A DNA stretch of 64,000 bases, taken from contig PENC01000002.1 in NCBI GenBank assembly GCA_003674045.1, positions 310,001 through 374,000 of the forward strand, read 5' to 3'. The DNA comes from Streptomyces griseocarneus. GTDB lineage: Bacteria; Actinomycetota; Actinomycetes; Streptomycetales; Streptomycetaceae. Below, one piece after another: positions 1 through 8,856 of this stretch. Made by a program: the position numbers and the translations under genes. The notes beneath the pieces are model-generated. The model was not told where the DNA came from, searched no databases, and saw only the letters and a list, made by a program, of their open reading frames with translations. Each line of letters opens with the position of its first letter. Position 1 is the stretch's first letter.

Positions 1-1198
1 GTGGGACTCTCAGTTCGACTTCGGCGCCCTGACCGGGCACGGACAGCAGCTCGGCGCTGCCGCCCAGGTCGCGCAGCCTGCCGCGGATGGACAGGGCGAC
101 GCCCATGCGGCCCTCCTTCTCGGCCGCGGCCAGTCTGCCCTCGGCGATGCCCGGGCCGTCGTCCCGCACGGTGACGATCACCTCGCCGGGCTCGTCCTCC
201 AGCAGGATCCAGGCCCGCGCGGCCTCCCCCGCGTGCTGCCTGACGTTGTCCAGGGCGGCGCCGACCGCGGCGGCCAGCTCCGTGGCCGCGGCGGCCTCCA
301 GGAGCACGGGCGTGCCGGGCCCGGCGTAGGAGACGGCGGCACCGGCGTACGGGGCGAGCAGCGCCGACACGTCGCACGGCCCCTCGGGGGCCCGCGGCGG
401 GGGCGTCACGGCCCGTACGAGCTCCGCGTCGTCGGCCCGCTGCCGCGGGGTGCCCTGCGGGCGCAGGCCCCCGGCGACAAGGGTGCGCAGGGCGATCTCC
501 TGCTCGCCCGCCAGCCTGCCCAGCTCCGCGGCCTCGCCGCCCAGGGCGGTGCCCCGGCGCTGCACCATGGCGAGCACCTGGAGGACGCTGTCGTGGATGT
601 CCCGGGCGAGGCGCTCCCGCTCGCGGGTGGCCGCCTCGATCTGCAGGGCCCGGGCGAGCGTGCGCTCACTGGCCCGCGCGACCTCCACGATGTAGCCGAT
701 GGCCACGCTGGACACCCATACGAGCAGCACGTTGTGGACGGTGTCGCGGGCCGGGCCGCCGCGCTCGGCCAGATTGGCGGCGGCCACGAGCGTGGAGCCC
801 ACGACCGCCCAGCGCCAGCCGCCCTTGATGGCACAGCCCAGCACCGCGCCGCCCGCCCAGATGGACGGCAGGGTGGCCGCGCCCCCGTCGATGCGCTCGG
901 CGGAGTCGACGGCGGCGGTGAGGAGGATGCCGAAGAGCGCGATGGCGAGGTCGGCGACGAGGAAGCGCCTGGTGCAGCGCTCGGGCGAGGTGACCCGGTT
1001 CCAGGTCAGCAGCATCCACAGGGTGAGTGCGCCCATGTAGAGCGCGGCGCCGAGCGGATGGGCGTACTCGCGGTAGTTCATCAGGAACAGTGCGAGTGCG
1101 TACCCGAGCGTCAGGATGCGGTATCCGGTCAGGGCGCGCCACAGCGGCAGCTCCACCGACATCCGTACGACGCGCGGCTTGCTGCTGCGCGGTGTCAT
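1..1198 (-). CDS. macS: Sensor histidine kinase, MacS-like (3' end cut by window edge)
   Basis: Membrane histidine kinase of the NarL/DesK type. The ATG at 1198 opens a frame that stays open to base 1, so at least 399 residues are present and only the last few are missing. Several hydrophobic segments fill residues 20-175. A phosphoacceptor motif ARDIHDSVLQ follows with His202, and an ATPase domain with the G-box DDGPGIAEG lies near the end. The upstream plsC-type gene stops 25 bases before the start, so the two are probably co-transcribed. In S. coelicolor I recall the kinase of this neighbourhood (SCO2121) as MacS of the MacRS pair, which controls development and membrane protein genes. The partner regulator would lie just left of the window. 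The MacS name rests on recalled gene order plus architecture. Confidence 0.82.
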   Translation of the reverse strand, partial: MTPRSSKPRVVRMSVELPLWRALTGYRILTLGYALALFLMNYREYAHPLGAALYMGALTLWMLLTWNRVTSPERCTRRFLVADLAIALFGILLTAAVDSAERIDGGAATLPSIWAGGAVLGCAIKGGWRWAVVGSTLVAAANLAERGGPARDTVHNVLLVWVSSVAIGYIVEVARASERTLARALQIEAATRERERLARDIHDSVLQVLAMVQRRGTALGGEAAELGRLAGEQEIALRTLVAGGLRPQGTPRQRADDAELVRAVTPPPRAPEGPCDVSALLAPYAGAAVSYAGPGTPVLLEAAAATELAAAVGAALDNVRQHAGEAARAWILLEDEPGEVIVTVRDDGPGIAEGRLAAAEKEGRMGVALSIRGRLRDLGGSAELLSVPGQGAEVELRVP

Positions 1199-1223
1199 CG
1201 ACCAACCCCCCGGCCGGGCGCGG

Positions 1224-1985
1224 TTACGCCTCGGGCCGCTTCTCCGCCTTGTCGAGGCCGGCGGCCTTGGCCGCCTTCTCCTCCTCCGCCTTGCGCTTCG
1301 CCTCGTCCGCGATCTGCCGCTTGGCGGCGGTCGCGTAGATGTCGACGTACTCCTGGCCCGACAGCTCCATGATCTTGTACATGACCTCGTCGGTGACCGA
1401 GCGGAGGATGAAGCGGTCGCCGTCCATGCCGTGGTAGCGGCTGAAGTCCAGCGGCTCGCCGATCCGGATGCCCGGCCGGACCATCTTGGGCAGGACCTTG
1501 CCCGGAGGCTGCACCTTCTCGGTGTCGATCATGGCGACGGGGATCACGGGGGCGCCGGAGAGCAGCGCCACACGGGCGAGCCCGCCCGGCTTGCCGCGGT
1601 AGAGGCGGCCGTCCGGGGAGCGGGTGCCCTCCGGGTAGATACCGAACAGCTCACCGTTGGCGAGCACCTCCAGGCCGCTCTTGATGGCCGCCTCACCGGC
1701 CCCGCGGGCACCCGAACGGTCCACGGGCAGCTGACCGACGCCCTTGAAGAACGCGGCCGTCAGCTTTCCCTTGACCCCGGGGGAGGTGAAGTACTCCTGC
1801 TTCGCGATGAAGGTGACCTTGCGGTCGAGGACCGCGGGCAGGAAGAAGGAGTCCGAGAACGACAGGTGGTTGCTCGCGAGGATCGCGGGCCCCTCGGCCG
1901 GGATGTTCTCCAAGCCCTCCACCCACGGCCGGAAGGCAAGCTTCAGCGACCCGCCGATGGACAGCTTCATAGCGCCGTAGAACAA
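1224..1985 (-). CDS. 1-acyl-sn-glycerol-3-phosphate acyltransferase family protein (PlsC-like)
   Basis: Membrane-associated acyltransferase that probably transfers an acyl chain to lysophosphatidate in phospholipid synthesis. The 253-residue protein has the catalytic NHLSFSD block (His40, Asp45) and the phosphate-binding YPEGTRS block (Glu119 to Arg122), in the usual spacing. The tail is charged and rich in Ala, Lys and Glu (coiled-coil-like), as is common in Streptomyces members. The start is TTG at 1985: a strong AGGAGG lies at 1993-1998, seven bases upstream, whereas the in-frame ATG at 1970 has no good ribosome site. It is followed closely by the histidine kinase gene. Exact acyl acceptor is not shown by sequence. 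Confidence 0.85.
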   Translation of the reverse strand: MFYGAMKLSIGGSLKLAFRPWVEGLENIPAEGPAILASNHLSFSDSFFLPAVLDRKVTFIAKQEYFTSPGVKGKLTAAFFKGVGQLPVDRSGARGAGEAAIKSGLEVLANGELFGIYPEGTRSPDGRLYRGKPGGLARVALLSGAPVIPVAMIDTEKVQPPGKVLPKMVRPGIRIGEPLDFSRYHGMDGDRFILRSVTDEVMYKIMELSGQEYVDIYATAAKRQIADEAKRKAEEEKAAKAAGLDKAEKRPEA

Positions 1986-2097
1986 CCGAGAACCTCCTGT
2001 AGTGACGAGGAGACCTTAACCTGCCTACCCGCCGTGCGGCGCTCCGCGTACGCTGAGGGCCAGACCCCTTTTCCCGTTCCACCGATCGGAGATCCCG

Positions 2098-2877
2098 GTG
2101 CCGCTCCTCCCCGGTGCCGAGCCGTTCCGCCACTCAGGCGGAGAGGTCGGCGTCCTTGTGTGCCACGGCTTCACCGGTTCCCCGCAGTCCGTACGGCCCT
2201 GGGCCGAGCACCTCGCGGAGCGCGGCCTGACCGTCTCGCTGCCGCTGCTGCCGGGGCACGGCACCCGGTGGCAGGACATGCAGCTCACCGGCTGGCAGGA
2301 CTGGTACGCGGAGGTCGACCGGGCGCTGGGCGAGCTGCGCGAGCGCTGCTCCCGGGTCTTCGTCTGCGGCCTGTCCATGGGCGGGGCGCTGACCCTGCGG
2401 CTGGCCGCGAAGCACGGGGCCGCCGTCTCCGGCATCGTCCTGGTCAACCCGGCGAACAAGGTGCACGGCCTGTCGGCGCGGGCGCTGCCCGTCCTGCGGC
2501 ACCTGGTGCCCTCCGCCAAGGGCATCGCCAGCGACATCGCCAAGCCGGGCGGTGCGGAGGTCGGCTACGACCGGGTGCCGCTGCACGCGGCGCACTCCTT
2601 CCGCCGCTTCCTGCGGATGCTGGACGGCGAGCTGCCGCAGGTGACGCAGCCGCTGCTGCTCCTGCACAGCCCGGAGGACCACGTCGTGCCGCCCGCCGAC
2701 TCGGCCCGCATCCTGGCCCGGGTCTCCTCCCGGGACGTCACCGAGCGGCTGCTGGAGCGCAGCTACCACGTGGCCACGCTGGACCACGACGCCGAGATCG
2801 TCTTCGAGGAGACGTACGCCTTCATCACCCGGCTCTCCGCGGGTGTCGGCGACGTCGGGGCGGCGTCCCGTGGCTGA
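2098..2877 (+). CDS. Alpha/beta-hydrolase, carboxylesterase/monoacylglycerol-lipase type
   Basis: Cytoplasmic serine hydrolase of 259 residues. The oxyanion strand HGFTGSP is at residues 23-29, the nucleophile elbow GLSMGG has Ser93, the acid is Asp194 in SPEDHVV and the base is His224 in SYHVATLDHD. This pattern resembles Geobacillus Est30-type carboxylesterases and monoglyceride lipases. The start is GTG at 2098 with GGAG about six bases upstream. The next gene begins inside its last codons (GTG at 2870), so the pair is translationally coupled. The natural ester is unknown; proximity to plsC, which is divergent, hints at lipid turnover but that is only inference. Confidence 0.85.
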   Translation: MPLLPGAEPFRHSGGEVGVLVCHGFTGSPQSVRPWAEHLAERGLTVSLPLLPGHGTRWQDMQLTGWQDWYAEVDRALGELRERCSRVFVCGLSMGGALTLRLAAKHGAAVSGIVLVNPANKVHGLSARALPVLRHLVPSAKGIASDIAKPGGAEVGYDRVPLHAAHSFRRFLRMLDGELPQVTQPLLLLHSPEDHVVPPADSARILARVSSRDVTERLLERSYHVATLDHDAEIVFEETYAFITRLSAGVGDVGAASRG

Positions 2878-3448
2878 GCGCGACGCGGACCACGATCGCG
2901 ACCGCGACGAGAGCCGCGACCCGCTGGACGAGGAGGCCGCCTGGGCGGAACTCGTCGCCGCGTACGGCGAACAGCCCGACCCCGAGACGGGCCGCTGGCC
3001 CGCCACCGGCGACCTCCCGGACCCGCCGACGGCCCCCGCCGGGACCGAGCCGGAGGCCGAGGCCGCGCCGCCCGAGCCCGCCCCGGAGACCCCCGACCGC
3101 CCCGCGGGCAGCTTCATCGTCTACGCGCCCGGGGTGGGCCCCCGCGACTGGAGCACGCCGTCCGCCACCACCGGCGACGACGGCCTGGACGAGACCGACG
3201 AGGGCCACTTCGTCCCCCCGGAGCCCCCGCCGCTCCCCACCGGCGACGTCACCTCCCGCTTCGCCTGGATCGCGGTCCTGGGCGGCCCCTTCCTGCTCCT
3301 CCTCATGGTCCTCCTCCGCCAGGAACTCACCTGGTGGATCACCACCCTGGGCATCGGCGGCTTCCTGGGCGGCTTCGCGACGCTCGTGCTTCGCATGAAG
3401 GACAGCGACGACGAGGACGACGACCCGGGCCGGGGAGCGGTGGTCTGA
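2870..3448 (+). CDS. Acidic membrane protein of unknown function
   Basis: Unrecognised 192-residue protein. Residues 1-130 are hydrophilic, rich in Asp, Glu and Pro, and begin with alternating Asp/Arg. Two closely spaced hydrophobic segments follow (around residues 138-158 and 163-178), then a very acidic tail. It reads as a two-pass membrane protein with a disordered N-terminal region. The GTG at 2870 overlaps the stop of the hydrolase gene by eight bases, which favours coupled expression. A longer frame from 2843 exists but would overlap the hydrolase by 35 bases. Confidence 0.7.
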   Translation: MAERDADHDRDRDESRDPLDEEAAWAELVAAYGEQPDPETGRWPATGDLPDPPTAPAGTEPEAEAAPPEPAPETPDRPAGSFIVYAPGVGPRDWSTPSATTGDDGLDETDEGHFVPPEPPPLPTGDVTSRFAWIAVLGGPFLLLLMVLLRQELTWWITTLGIGGFLGGFATLVLRMKDSDDEDDDPGRGAVV

Positions 3449-3451
3449 CGA

Positions 3452-3556
3452 GGATCCGGGGCGAAGCCCCGGCTTAAGGGGCGCGGGGAACTGCGCGACA
3501 AGCCCCCACGCACCCGCAGCCGCACACGCAACGCAAGCCGCAACCCAATAGGCGCA
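3452..3556 (+). repeat. Streptomyces intergenic structured repeat, copy 1
   Basis: The order is a GGATCCGGGG-CGAA-GCCCCGG hairpin, then AAGGGGCGCGGGGAACTG, CGCGACAAGCCCCCACG and a tail ending in CAATAGGCGC. It fills the gap between two convergent genes (stops at 3448 and 3559). Confidence 0.85.
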
Positions 3557-3558
3557 CC

Positions 3559-4320
3559 CTACGAAACAGGCACCCTCAAAGCAGCCAGCACCGGCAGGTG
3601 ATCCGTAGCCGACCGCAGGTCGGATTCGGCAACGCCGGGAAGCCCCATCGGAACGCCACACCCCAGCACTTCCACCCCCGCGGTAGCGAAAACCGCATCG
3701 ATCCGCTGCTCCGGATCACCCAATCGAGTGGTGTGCTCCCTCCCCCACGGCTTCGTGGCCCACCCGTCCTGGAGCGCGTCCGCGAGCAGGCCGAACGTAC
3801 GCCCGTCCGGCCGGTCGTTGAGGTCACCGGCGGCGACGGCGTGCGGAACGTCCAGAGCGGCCAGCTTGTCGAGGAGCAGCCGCCCCTGGCGGTAGCGCTC
3901 CCAGTCCTTGATGCTCAGGTGGCAGCTGAGGACACCGAGCCGGGCCTGCCCGAAGCGCAGGACGGCGGTGGCGAAGCCGCGCTGGTGCAGACCGGGGGTA
4001 CGGGGCAGCAGCACGTCGTCGGTGCGCTCCACATGCGCCCGGAGCGAGGAGAGGATCATCGGCCCCGAGGCGGTGGCGCCCCCGGTGACGTACACCAGCT
4101 CCGACGTACGGGCGAGCCGGGCCGCGGCCTTGCGCCAGCGGAAGAAGCGGGGGGCCTCCTGGACGCAGACGACGTCGGGGGCGCAGGCCCTGATGACCCG
4201 GGCGAGGGCATCCGTGTCGTCCCGCATGGAGCGGACGTTGTAGCTCAGCACCCGGATGACGGCGGAGCCGTCCGGCTCGGTGGTGGAGGCCGGGAGGTCC
4301 GGCAGCACAGTCGTACTCAT
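3559..4320 (-). CDS. Endonuclease/exonuclease/phosphatase family protein
   Basis: Mg-dependent phosphodiester hydrolase fold (DNase I/exonuclease III/sphingomyelinase superfamily), 253 residues. The family residues are all present: Asn28 in LSYNVRSM, Glu55 in CVQEAP, His134, Asp166 and Asn168 in AAGDLNDRPDG, and the terminal Asp240-His241 in SATDHLPV. There is no signal peptide, so it should act in the cytoplasm. The substrate (nucleic acid, inositol phosphate or other phosphodiester) cannot be read from sequence. The start is ATG at 4320 with GGGGAG a few bases upstream. glkA lies upstream on the same strand, with a gap of about 70 bases between glkA's stop and this start. Confidence 0.87.
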   Translation of the reverse strand: MSTTVLPDLPASTTEPDGSAVIRVLSYNVRSMRDDTDALARVIRACAPDVVCVQEAPRFFRWRKAAARLARTSELVYVTGGATASGPMILSSLRAHVERTDDVLLPRTPGLHQRGFATAVLRFGQARLGVLSCHLSIKDWERYRQGRLLLDKLAALDVPHAVAAGDLNDRPDGRTFGLLADALQDGWATKPWGREHTTRLGDPEQRIDAVFATAGVEVLGCGVPMGLPGVAESDLRSATDHLPVLAALRVPVS

Positions 4321-4393
4321 GCTGCTCCCCTACCCCGGAAAGGGGGCGCCCCGAACGGGACGCCCCCTGTGAAGGCACGGTGTGCGAAAGGGC

Positions 4394-5335
4394 TCAGCCC
4401 TGGCGCGCGAGGTCGGCGGCGCCGACCAGGCCCGCCTTGCCGCCGAGCTGGGCGGCGAGCACCTGCGCGTGCGGGCGCCACTGACCGCCGATCAGCCAGC
4501 GCTTGAAGGACTTGCGGATGGGGTCGAGCACGAGGTCGCCCTCGTCCGAGACACCGCCGCCGACGATGAACGCGGAGGGGTCGAAGAGCGAGGCCAGGTC
4601 GGCCAGGCCCGCGCCCGCCCAGCGGGCCAGCTCGCGGAAGGAGTCGATGGCGACCGGGTCGCCCTGCCGGGCGGCGGCGCTGACGTGCTTGCCCTCGATG
4701 CCCTCGACCGTGCCGTCGCCGAGGCCGAGGAGGATCTCGGCGTTCTCCGGGGTGGCCTGGGCGCGCTGCTTGGCGTAGCGGACGAGGGCACGGCCGGAGG
4801 CGTACTGCTCCCAGCAGCCCTGGCTGCCGCAGCCGCACAGCAGGCCGTCCGGGACGACCCGGACGTGGCCGAACTCGGCGGCCACGCCGAAGCGGCCGCG
4901 GCGCAGCTTGTTGCCGATGATGATGCCGCCGCCGAGGCCGGTGCCCAGCGTGATGCAGATGACGTCGTCGTGGCCCTGGCCGGCGCCGAAGCGGTACTCG
5001 CCCCAGGCGGCGGCGTTGGCGTCGTTCTCGACGACGACCGGGAGGCCGACGCGCTGCTCGACCTTGTCCTTGAGGGCCTCGTGACGCCAGTTGATGTTCG
5101 GCGCGAAGAGGACGGTGGCCCGCTTGTCGTCCACGTAGCCCGCGGCACCGATGCCGACGGCCTCGACCTCGTGGTCGGCGCTGACCGTGCGTACCGCGTC
5201 CGCGATGGCGTCGATGACGCCCTCGGGGGTGGCAGGGGTCGGAACCTTGCACGTCGCGAGGATGTTGCCCTCCTCGTCGACCACGCCGGCCGCGATCTTC
5301 GTGCCGCCGATGTCGACGCCGATGGTGAGTCCCAT
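4394..5335 (-). CDS. glkA: Glucokinase GlkA (ROK family)
   Basis: ATP-dependent glucokinase, 313 residues, close in length and sequence to the S. coelicolor enzyme as I recall it. The phosphate-binding DIGGTK is at residues 8-13, and the sugar/catalytic END pair is Asn104-Asp105. The ROK signature includes Glu154, His157, the zinc cysteines Cys167, Cys169 and Cys174 in CGCGSQGC, and Glu176. It phosphorylates glucose for glycolysis and in Streptomyces also mediates carbon catabolite repression, through a role not reducible to catalysis. The start is ATG at 5335. The frame runs open further upstream to about 6223, but that region encodes other genes on the same strand. The small gene upstream is the SCO2127 counterpart. 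Confidence 0.96.
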   Translation of the reverse strand: MGLTIGVDIGGTKIAAGVVDEEGNILATCKVPTPATPEGVIDAIADAVRTVSADHEVEAVGIGAAGYVDDKRATVLFAPNINWRHEALKDKVEQRVGLPVVVENDANAAAWGEYRFGAGQGHDDVICITLGTGLGGGIIIGNKLRRGRFGVAAEFGHVRVVPDGLLCGCGSQGCWEQYASGRALVRYAKQRAQATPENAEILLGLGDGTVEGIEGKHVSAAARQGDPVAIDSFRELARWAGAGLADLASLFDPSAFIVGGGVSDEGDLVLDPIRKSFKRWLIGGQWRPHAQVLAAQLGGKAGLVGAADLARQG

Positions 5336-5439
5336 GTGTCCCTCAGTTATTCGCTCGAACCCCGCCGTGACCCACCGTACCGGAGACGGTGACACCCCCA
5401 TGCCGTCAAGGGTCCGCGGGGACAGCGGGGGCCCGGGGG

Positions 5440-5898
5440 TCAGTCGAGGTCGATGCGCTCGGTGCCGCCCGCGGGGGCGTCGCCCGGGCCGTCGTCGCCG
5501 TCGGCGGGCTTCGCGGAGTCGCCCCGCGTCCACCGGCTCTCCTGGCCCTGGACGACGGCGCGGTAGGCGGCGAGGAGCTCCGAACCGGCGGAGGCGAGGT
5601 GGTCGAAGACCTCGGGGTTGCGCTCGATGATGGGCTCTACGGCGGTACGCGCCCGGTCGACGACCTGCTGGACGACGTCCTGGGCGGCGAGGCCCGCGAG
5701 CGGGAGCTGGAGCCCGGCGACCTTCTCGGTCACGGCGTCGACGAGCTTGCGCAGCTCCTCGGCGGCGGTGCCGGGCTGCGGTCCGTACGAGGCGCGGCGG
5801 CGGGCCCGTTCCGCCGCGAGGTCCTCGGCGCACGCCTGCCCCCAGGCATCGCTGTCGGCCTCCGCCCCGGGGGCGGGGCGCTCGGTGGCATCGCTCAT
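5440..5898 (-). CDS. Small DUF5304-type protein upstream of glkA (SCO2127-like)
   Basis: A 152-residue soluble protein without signal or membrane segment. The middle (about residues 38-115) is predicted helical, with repeated Ala/Leu/Val heptads and the block LPLAGLAAQDVVQQVV. Both ends are acidic and Pro/Ala/Gly-rich. Position and strand match S. coelicolor SCO2127, reported (from memory) to influence glucokinase expression and catabolite repression and to contact BldKB. The stop is 104 bases before the glkA start, so the two may be transcribed together. Biochemical activity is unknown. Confidence 0.72.
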   Translation of the reverse strand: MSDATERPAPGAEADSDAWGQACAEDLAAERARRRASYGPQPGTAAEELRKLVDAVTEKVAGLQLPLAGLAAQDVVQQVVDRARTAVEPIIERNPEVFDHLASAGSELLAAYRAVVQGQESRWTRGDSAKPADGDDGPGDAPAGGTERIDLD

Positions 5899-5954
5899 GG
5901 CGGACTCCTGCGGCTGGGGTTTCCCCCGACGTTACCCGACCGGGTCCGTGGTGT

Positions 5955-7208
5955 TCAGGGAGTACGTGGCCAGAGCGCGGGGTCCGGGGTGAAGCGCACG
6001 CACAGCGCGCCGTCGCGCAGGCCCGCGCCGGAGACCGTGCAGCGGCGCAGCGCCGACGGGAGCGGCAGGACCCGGCGGAACGGGCCGACACCGACGATGA
6101 GTTCGTCGCCGCGGCGTATGAGGTCCAGGGCGTCGCGCTCGGCGCCGGGCAGCGGCAGCCGCCAGACCAGGAAGCCGTCGTCGGCGAGCCGGTCCTCGAC
6201 GCTCCAGGGGTCGCTCCTGTCACCGGCGGTCCGGTCGGGCGGACCGTCGAGCCCGTCGTCCAGGCCCGCGGCCATGGCGAGCTCGGCGAGGTCCTCGTGC
6301 CCGCGGGGGGAGCGGCCGAGGTGGGGCAGTTCGACGAGGATTCCGGCGAGGGGGGCGTGGTCGAGGAAGTCCTCGTGGAGCGCCTTGAACGCGACCCGCT
6401 GCTCCTCGACGAGCCCGGCGAACCAGGGGTCGGCGCCGCGCTCCGCGGGGAGCACCCGGTTGGCGACGACGGCGTCGACGCGGCAGCCCTGGAGGGCGAG
6501 GCCCGCGCGGGCGAGCCTCAGCGCGCCGACGGCGAGCGGCCCGGGTTCGGCGACGAGGCGCACGGTCGTGCCGTCCGCCTCCATGACGTCCTGCACGGCG
6601 GCGAGTTCGGCCTCCCAGCGCTCCGCCGTCTCGTAGAGCTTCTGCGCGGGCATGGGCACCCCGGCGAGCTGGGCGAGCATCGGGCGCAGGGCGCGGGCCG
6701 CCTGCCGCTCGGGCGGCAGCAGCCTGCGCAGGTAGCGGCGCAGCTGTTCCGGCAGGGCCAGCAGGCGCACGGTCTCGTGCACGGGGGGCATGTCGACGAC
6801 GAGCAGGTCCCACGCGGCGGCCTCGTGCGCGGCGCGCAGCGCGGCCAGCAGCGCGAGCGGCTCGGCCCCGGGCAGCTCGGTGAGCTCCTCGGGGTCGAGA
6901 GGCGTGGCACCGAGCAGATCGAAGAGCGAGGCCCCGCGCTCCTGGAGGTCACGGGCCCGGTCCTGGAAGTGCTCACCGGTGGCGACGCGCGCGGCCCACA
7001 GCCCGGCCACCACCTCGACGGGCTCCGTCCAAGGGGCCCGCCCCGACCCCGCGGGCAGTCCGCTCCCGAGAACCGCCTCGGGGGCGGGGCCGCGGTCGCT
7101 GGTGAGCAGCAGGGTGCGCTTGCCTCGCCGCGCCGCGGCGAGGGCTGTGGCCGCGGCGGTCGTGGTGCGGCCCGCGCCGCCGCTTCCGGTGACGAGGACC
7201 GTACGCAT
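5955..7208 (-). CDS. ArsA/Get3-like ATPase
   Basis: P-loop ATPase of the SIMIBI class, 417 residues. The N terminus carries the deviant Walker A motif TGSGGAGRTTT (about residues 7-17). The DMPPVHE segment resembles the switch region, and the C-terminal third has alternating beta strands as in ArsA N-domain proteins. No cysteine arsenite-binding set is evident and no arsenic genes are near, so arsenite efflux is unlikely. Actinobacteria carry paired ArsA-like proteins of unclear role. The SRPBCC gene lies upstream on the same strand, separated by an intergenic repeat. Confidence 0.8.
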   Translation of the reverse strand: MRTVLVTGSGGAGRTTTAAATALAAARRGKRTLLLTSDRGPAPEAVLGSGLPAGSGRAPWTEPVEVVAGLWAARVATGEHFQDRARDLQERGASLFDLLGATPLDPEELTELPGAEPLALLAALRAAHEAAAWDLLVVDMPPVHETVRLLALPEQLRRYLRRLLPPERQAARALRPMLAQLAGVPMPAQKLYETAERWEAELAAVQDVMEADGTTVRLVAEPGPLAVGALRLARAGLALQGCRVDAVVANRVLPAERGADPWFAGLVEEQRVAFKALHEDFLDHAPLAGILVELPHLGRSPRGHEDLAELAMAAGLDDGLDGPPDRTAGDRSDPWSVEDRLADDGFLVWRLPLPGAERDALDLIRRGDELIVGVGPFRRVLPLPSALRRCTVSGAGLRDGALCVRFTPDPALWPRTP

Positions 7209-7262
7209 GTGTGGGTGTCCCTCCGTAAGTTGTTCAGCCTCCGGGCTCCGCCCCTGGACCCC

Positions 7263-7395
7263 GCGCCTATTGGGGTGCGGCTTACGCTCCGTACGCGGCT
7301 GCGGTCCGGTGGGGGCTGGTCGCGCAGTTCCCCGCGCCCCTGAAGGGGCGCGGCCTCCACAGCAGCGGGGGTCCGGGGGCGGAGCCCCCGGGGGG
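7263..7395 (-). repeat. Intergenic structured repeat, copy 2 (reverse orientation)
   Basis: The reverse complement contains the core CGCGGGGAACTGCGCGACC, preceded by the GGGCGGAGCCCCC-type hairpin at 7368-7392 and followed by the CCAATAGGCGC tail at 7263-7275. This is one of few copies between co-directional genes (stop at 7396, start at 7208). Confidence 0.8.
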
Positions 7396-7845
7396 TCACC
7401 CCGCGTGGGTGGATTCCACGCGCTGCTTCAGGCCGTCGAGCGCCCGGTCGATGATGACCTTCTCCGCCTTGCGCTTGATCATGCCGAGCATCGGAATCTT
7501 GACGTCCACCGTCAGCTGGTAGGTCACCTTCGTGTGCGCCCCGCCCGCCTCCGGCTCCAGGACGTAGGAGCCGTCGAGCTGACGCAGCATCTGGGACTTG
7601 ACCAGGGACCAGCTGACGACGTTCTCCTCGGGCCAGGTGTAGGCGAGGGTGTGGTCGTCCTTGATCGCGCCCGCGTCGAGGACGAGGCGCACCTGCGAGG
7701 CGCGGCCCTGCTCGTCCTTGGCGAGGACCTCCGCCTGCTTGACCTCGCCGGTCCACTCGGCGTAGCGGTCGAAGTCCGCGATCACCGCCATGACCTCCGC
7801 GGGGGTCGCCTCGATCGTGATGCTCGAGCTGGTGTGTTCCGCCAT
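7396..7845 (-). CDS. SRPBCC (START-like) family protein
   Basis: Small hydrophobic-ligand-binding fold protein of 149 residues. It opens with the helix-grip signature SSSITIEATPAEVMAVIAD followed by FDRYAEWTGEVKQAEV, and ends with a long helix. No catalytic set is visible. Family members bind lipids, polyketide intermediates or other hydrophobic molecules. The start is ATG at 7845. The ArsA-like gene is downstream on the same strand. A ligand cannot be assigned. Confidence 0.82.
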   Translation of the reverse strand: MAEHTSSSITIEATPAEVMAVIADFDRYAEWTGEVKQAEVLAKDEQGRASQVRLVLDAGAIKDDHTLAYTWPEENVVSWSLVKSQMLRQLDGSYVLEPEAGGAHTKVTYQLTVDVKIPMLGMIKRKAEKVIIDRALDGLKQRVESTHAG

Positions 7846-7919
7846 CGCCGTGGCTCCTCCGCCGGTCCGGTCCCGCCGCCTCGTATTGTCTGCCGCTGAA
7901 GGCTACAACGCGGCCCGTG

Positions 7920-8693
7920 TCACCACTCCAGCACCCAGGGTGTACCGCTGGAGGCGAAGTGGCCGACGTTGACGCATTCCGTCGCACCGATGCGCATTCT
8001 GCGCGCCAGCGGCTGGTGGACGTGGCCGAAAAGCGCGTAGCGGGGGCGGGTCCTGCGGATGGCCTCCAGCAGGGCGGCGCTGCCGGTCTCGAAGCGGCGG
8101 GCGACGGTGTCGTAGCAGAGTTCGGGCACGTCGGGCGGGATGTGGGAGCACAGGACGTCGACCTCGCCCAGGGCCTCGATCTTCGCGGCGTAGGTCTCGG
8201 CGTCGATCTCGTACGGCGTGCGCATGGGGCTGGGCAGGCCGCCGCCGACGAAGCCGAAGACGCGACCGCCGATCTCTACGCGCTCGCCGTCGAGGACGGT
8301 CGTGCCGGAAGCGGCGTACTCCGGCCACAGGTGCGGCAGGTCGACGTTGCCGTAGGTGGCGTAGGTGGGGGTGGGGAAGGCGGCGAACAGCTCGGCGTAC
8401 TGCTTGCGGACGGCGGCCTCGATGGCGGCGTCGCGGTCGATGCCCTCCCACAGGCGCCGTCCCAGCGCGCGGGCCTCCTCGAAGCGGCGGGCGGTGCGGA
8501 GCTCGACGATCCGGTCGGCGTTCTCCACGCCGAAGAGCTCGGGGAAGATGCCGCGCGAGTGGTCGTGATAGTCCAGGAAGAGGACGAGGTCACCCAGGCA
8601 GACGAGGGCGTCGGCGCCCTCTCCGGCCCGGCCGAGCCCTTCGCTGTTGCCGTGCACGTCGCTGACCACGTGAACTCTGAAGCCACCTCGCAT
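7920..8693 (-). CDS. Metallophosphoesterase
   Basis: Calcineurin-like phosphoesterase of 257 residues. The metal and phosphate residues are in the standard order: SDVHG (Asp12, His14), LGDLV (Asp35), GNVD, then CSHIP and the terminal GHVHQPL. There is no signal peptide, so it is cytoplasmic. I chose the ATG at 8693, which puts the first beta strand MRGGFRVHVVSDVHG at the N terminus. The in-frame start at 8720 adds nine residues not typical of the fold. The acyl-CoA ligase gene is divergent. The substrate is unknown. Confidence 0.86.
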   Translation of the reverse strand: MRGGFRVHVVSDVHGNSEGLGRAGEGADALVCLGDLVLFLDYHDHSRGIFPELFGVENADRIVELRTARRFEEARALGRRLWEGIDRDAAIEAAVRKQYAELFAAFPTPTYATYGNVDLPHLWPEYAASGTTVLDGERVEIGGRVFGFVGGGLPSPMRTPYEIDAETYAAKIEALGEVDVLCSHIPPDVPELCYDTVARRFETGSAALLEAIRRTRPRYALFGHVHQPLARRMRIGATECVNVGHFASSGTPWVLEW

Positions 8694-8856
8694 ACCGATC
8701 ACCCTAGGGTCTGCGGGCACGCCGGAGGAAGCCGCGCGGGCCCTGTTGGCCTGCGGTTACTTCCCGGTCACCAAGCGGAGGGGCTAGGGTGCGGAAGGCG
8801 GCCGGGTGGCGTGTGACGCAGCGAACATCTGAGCGCCACCCCCTATTCGAAAGCCA

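Noticed and set aside
4394..6223. 609-residue frame reading through into glkA
   Set aside because: The N-terminal 300 residues are a shadow of the DUF5304 and ArsA-like genes; GlkA begins at 5335 by homology.
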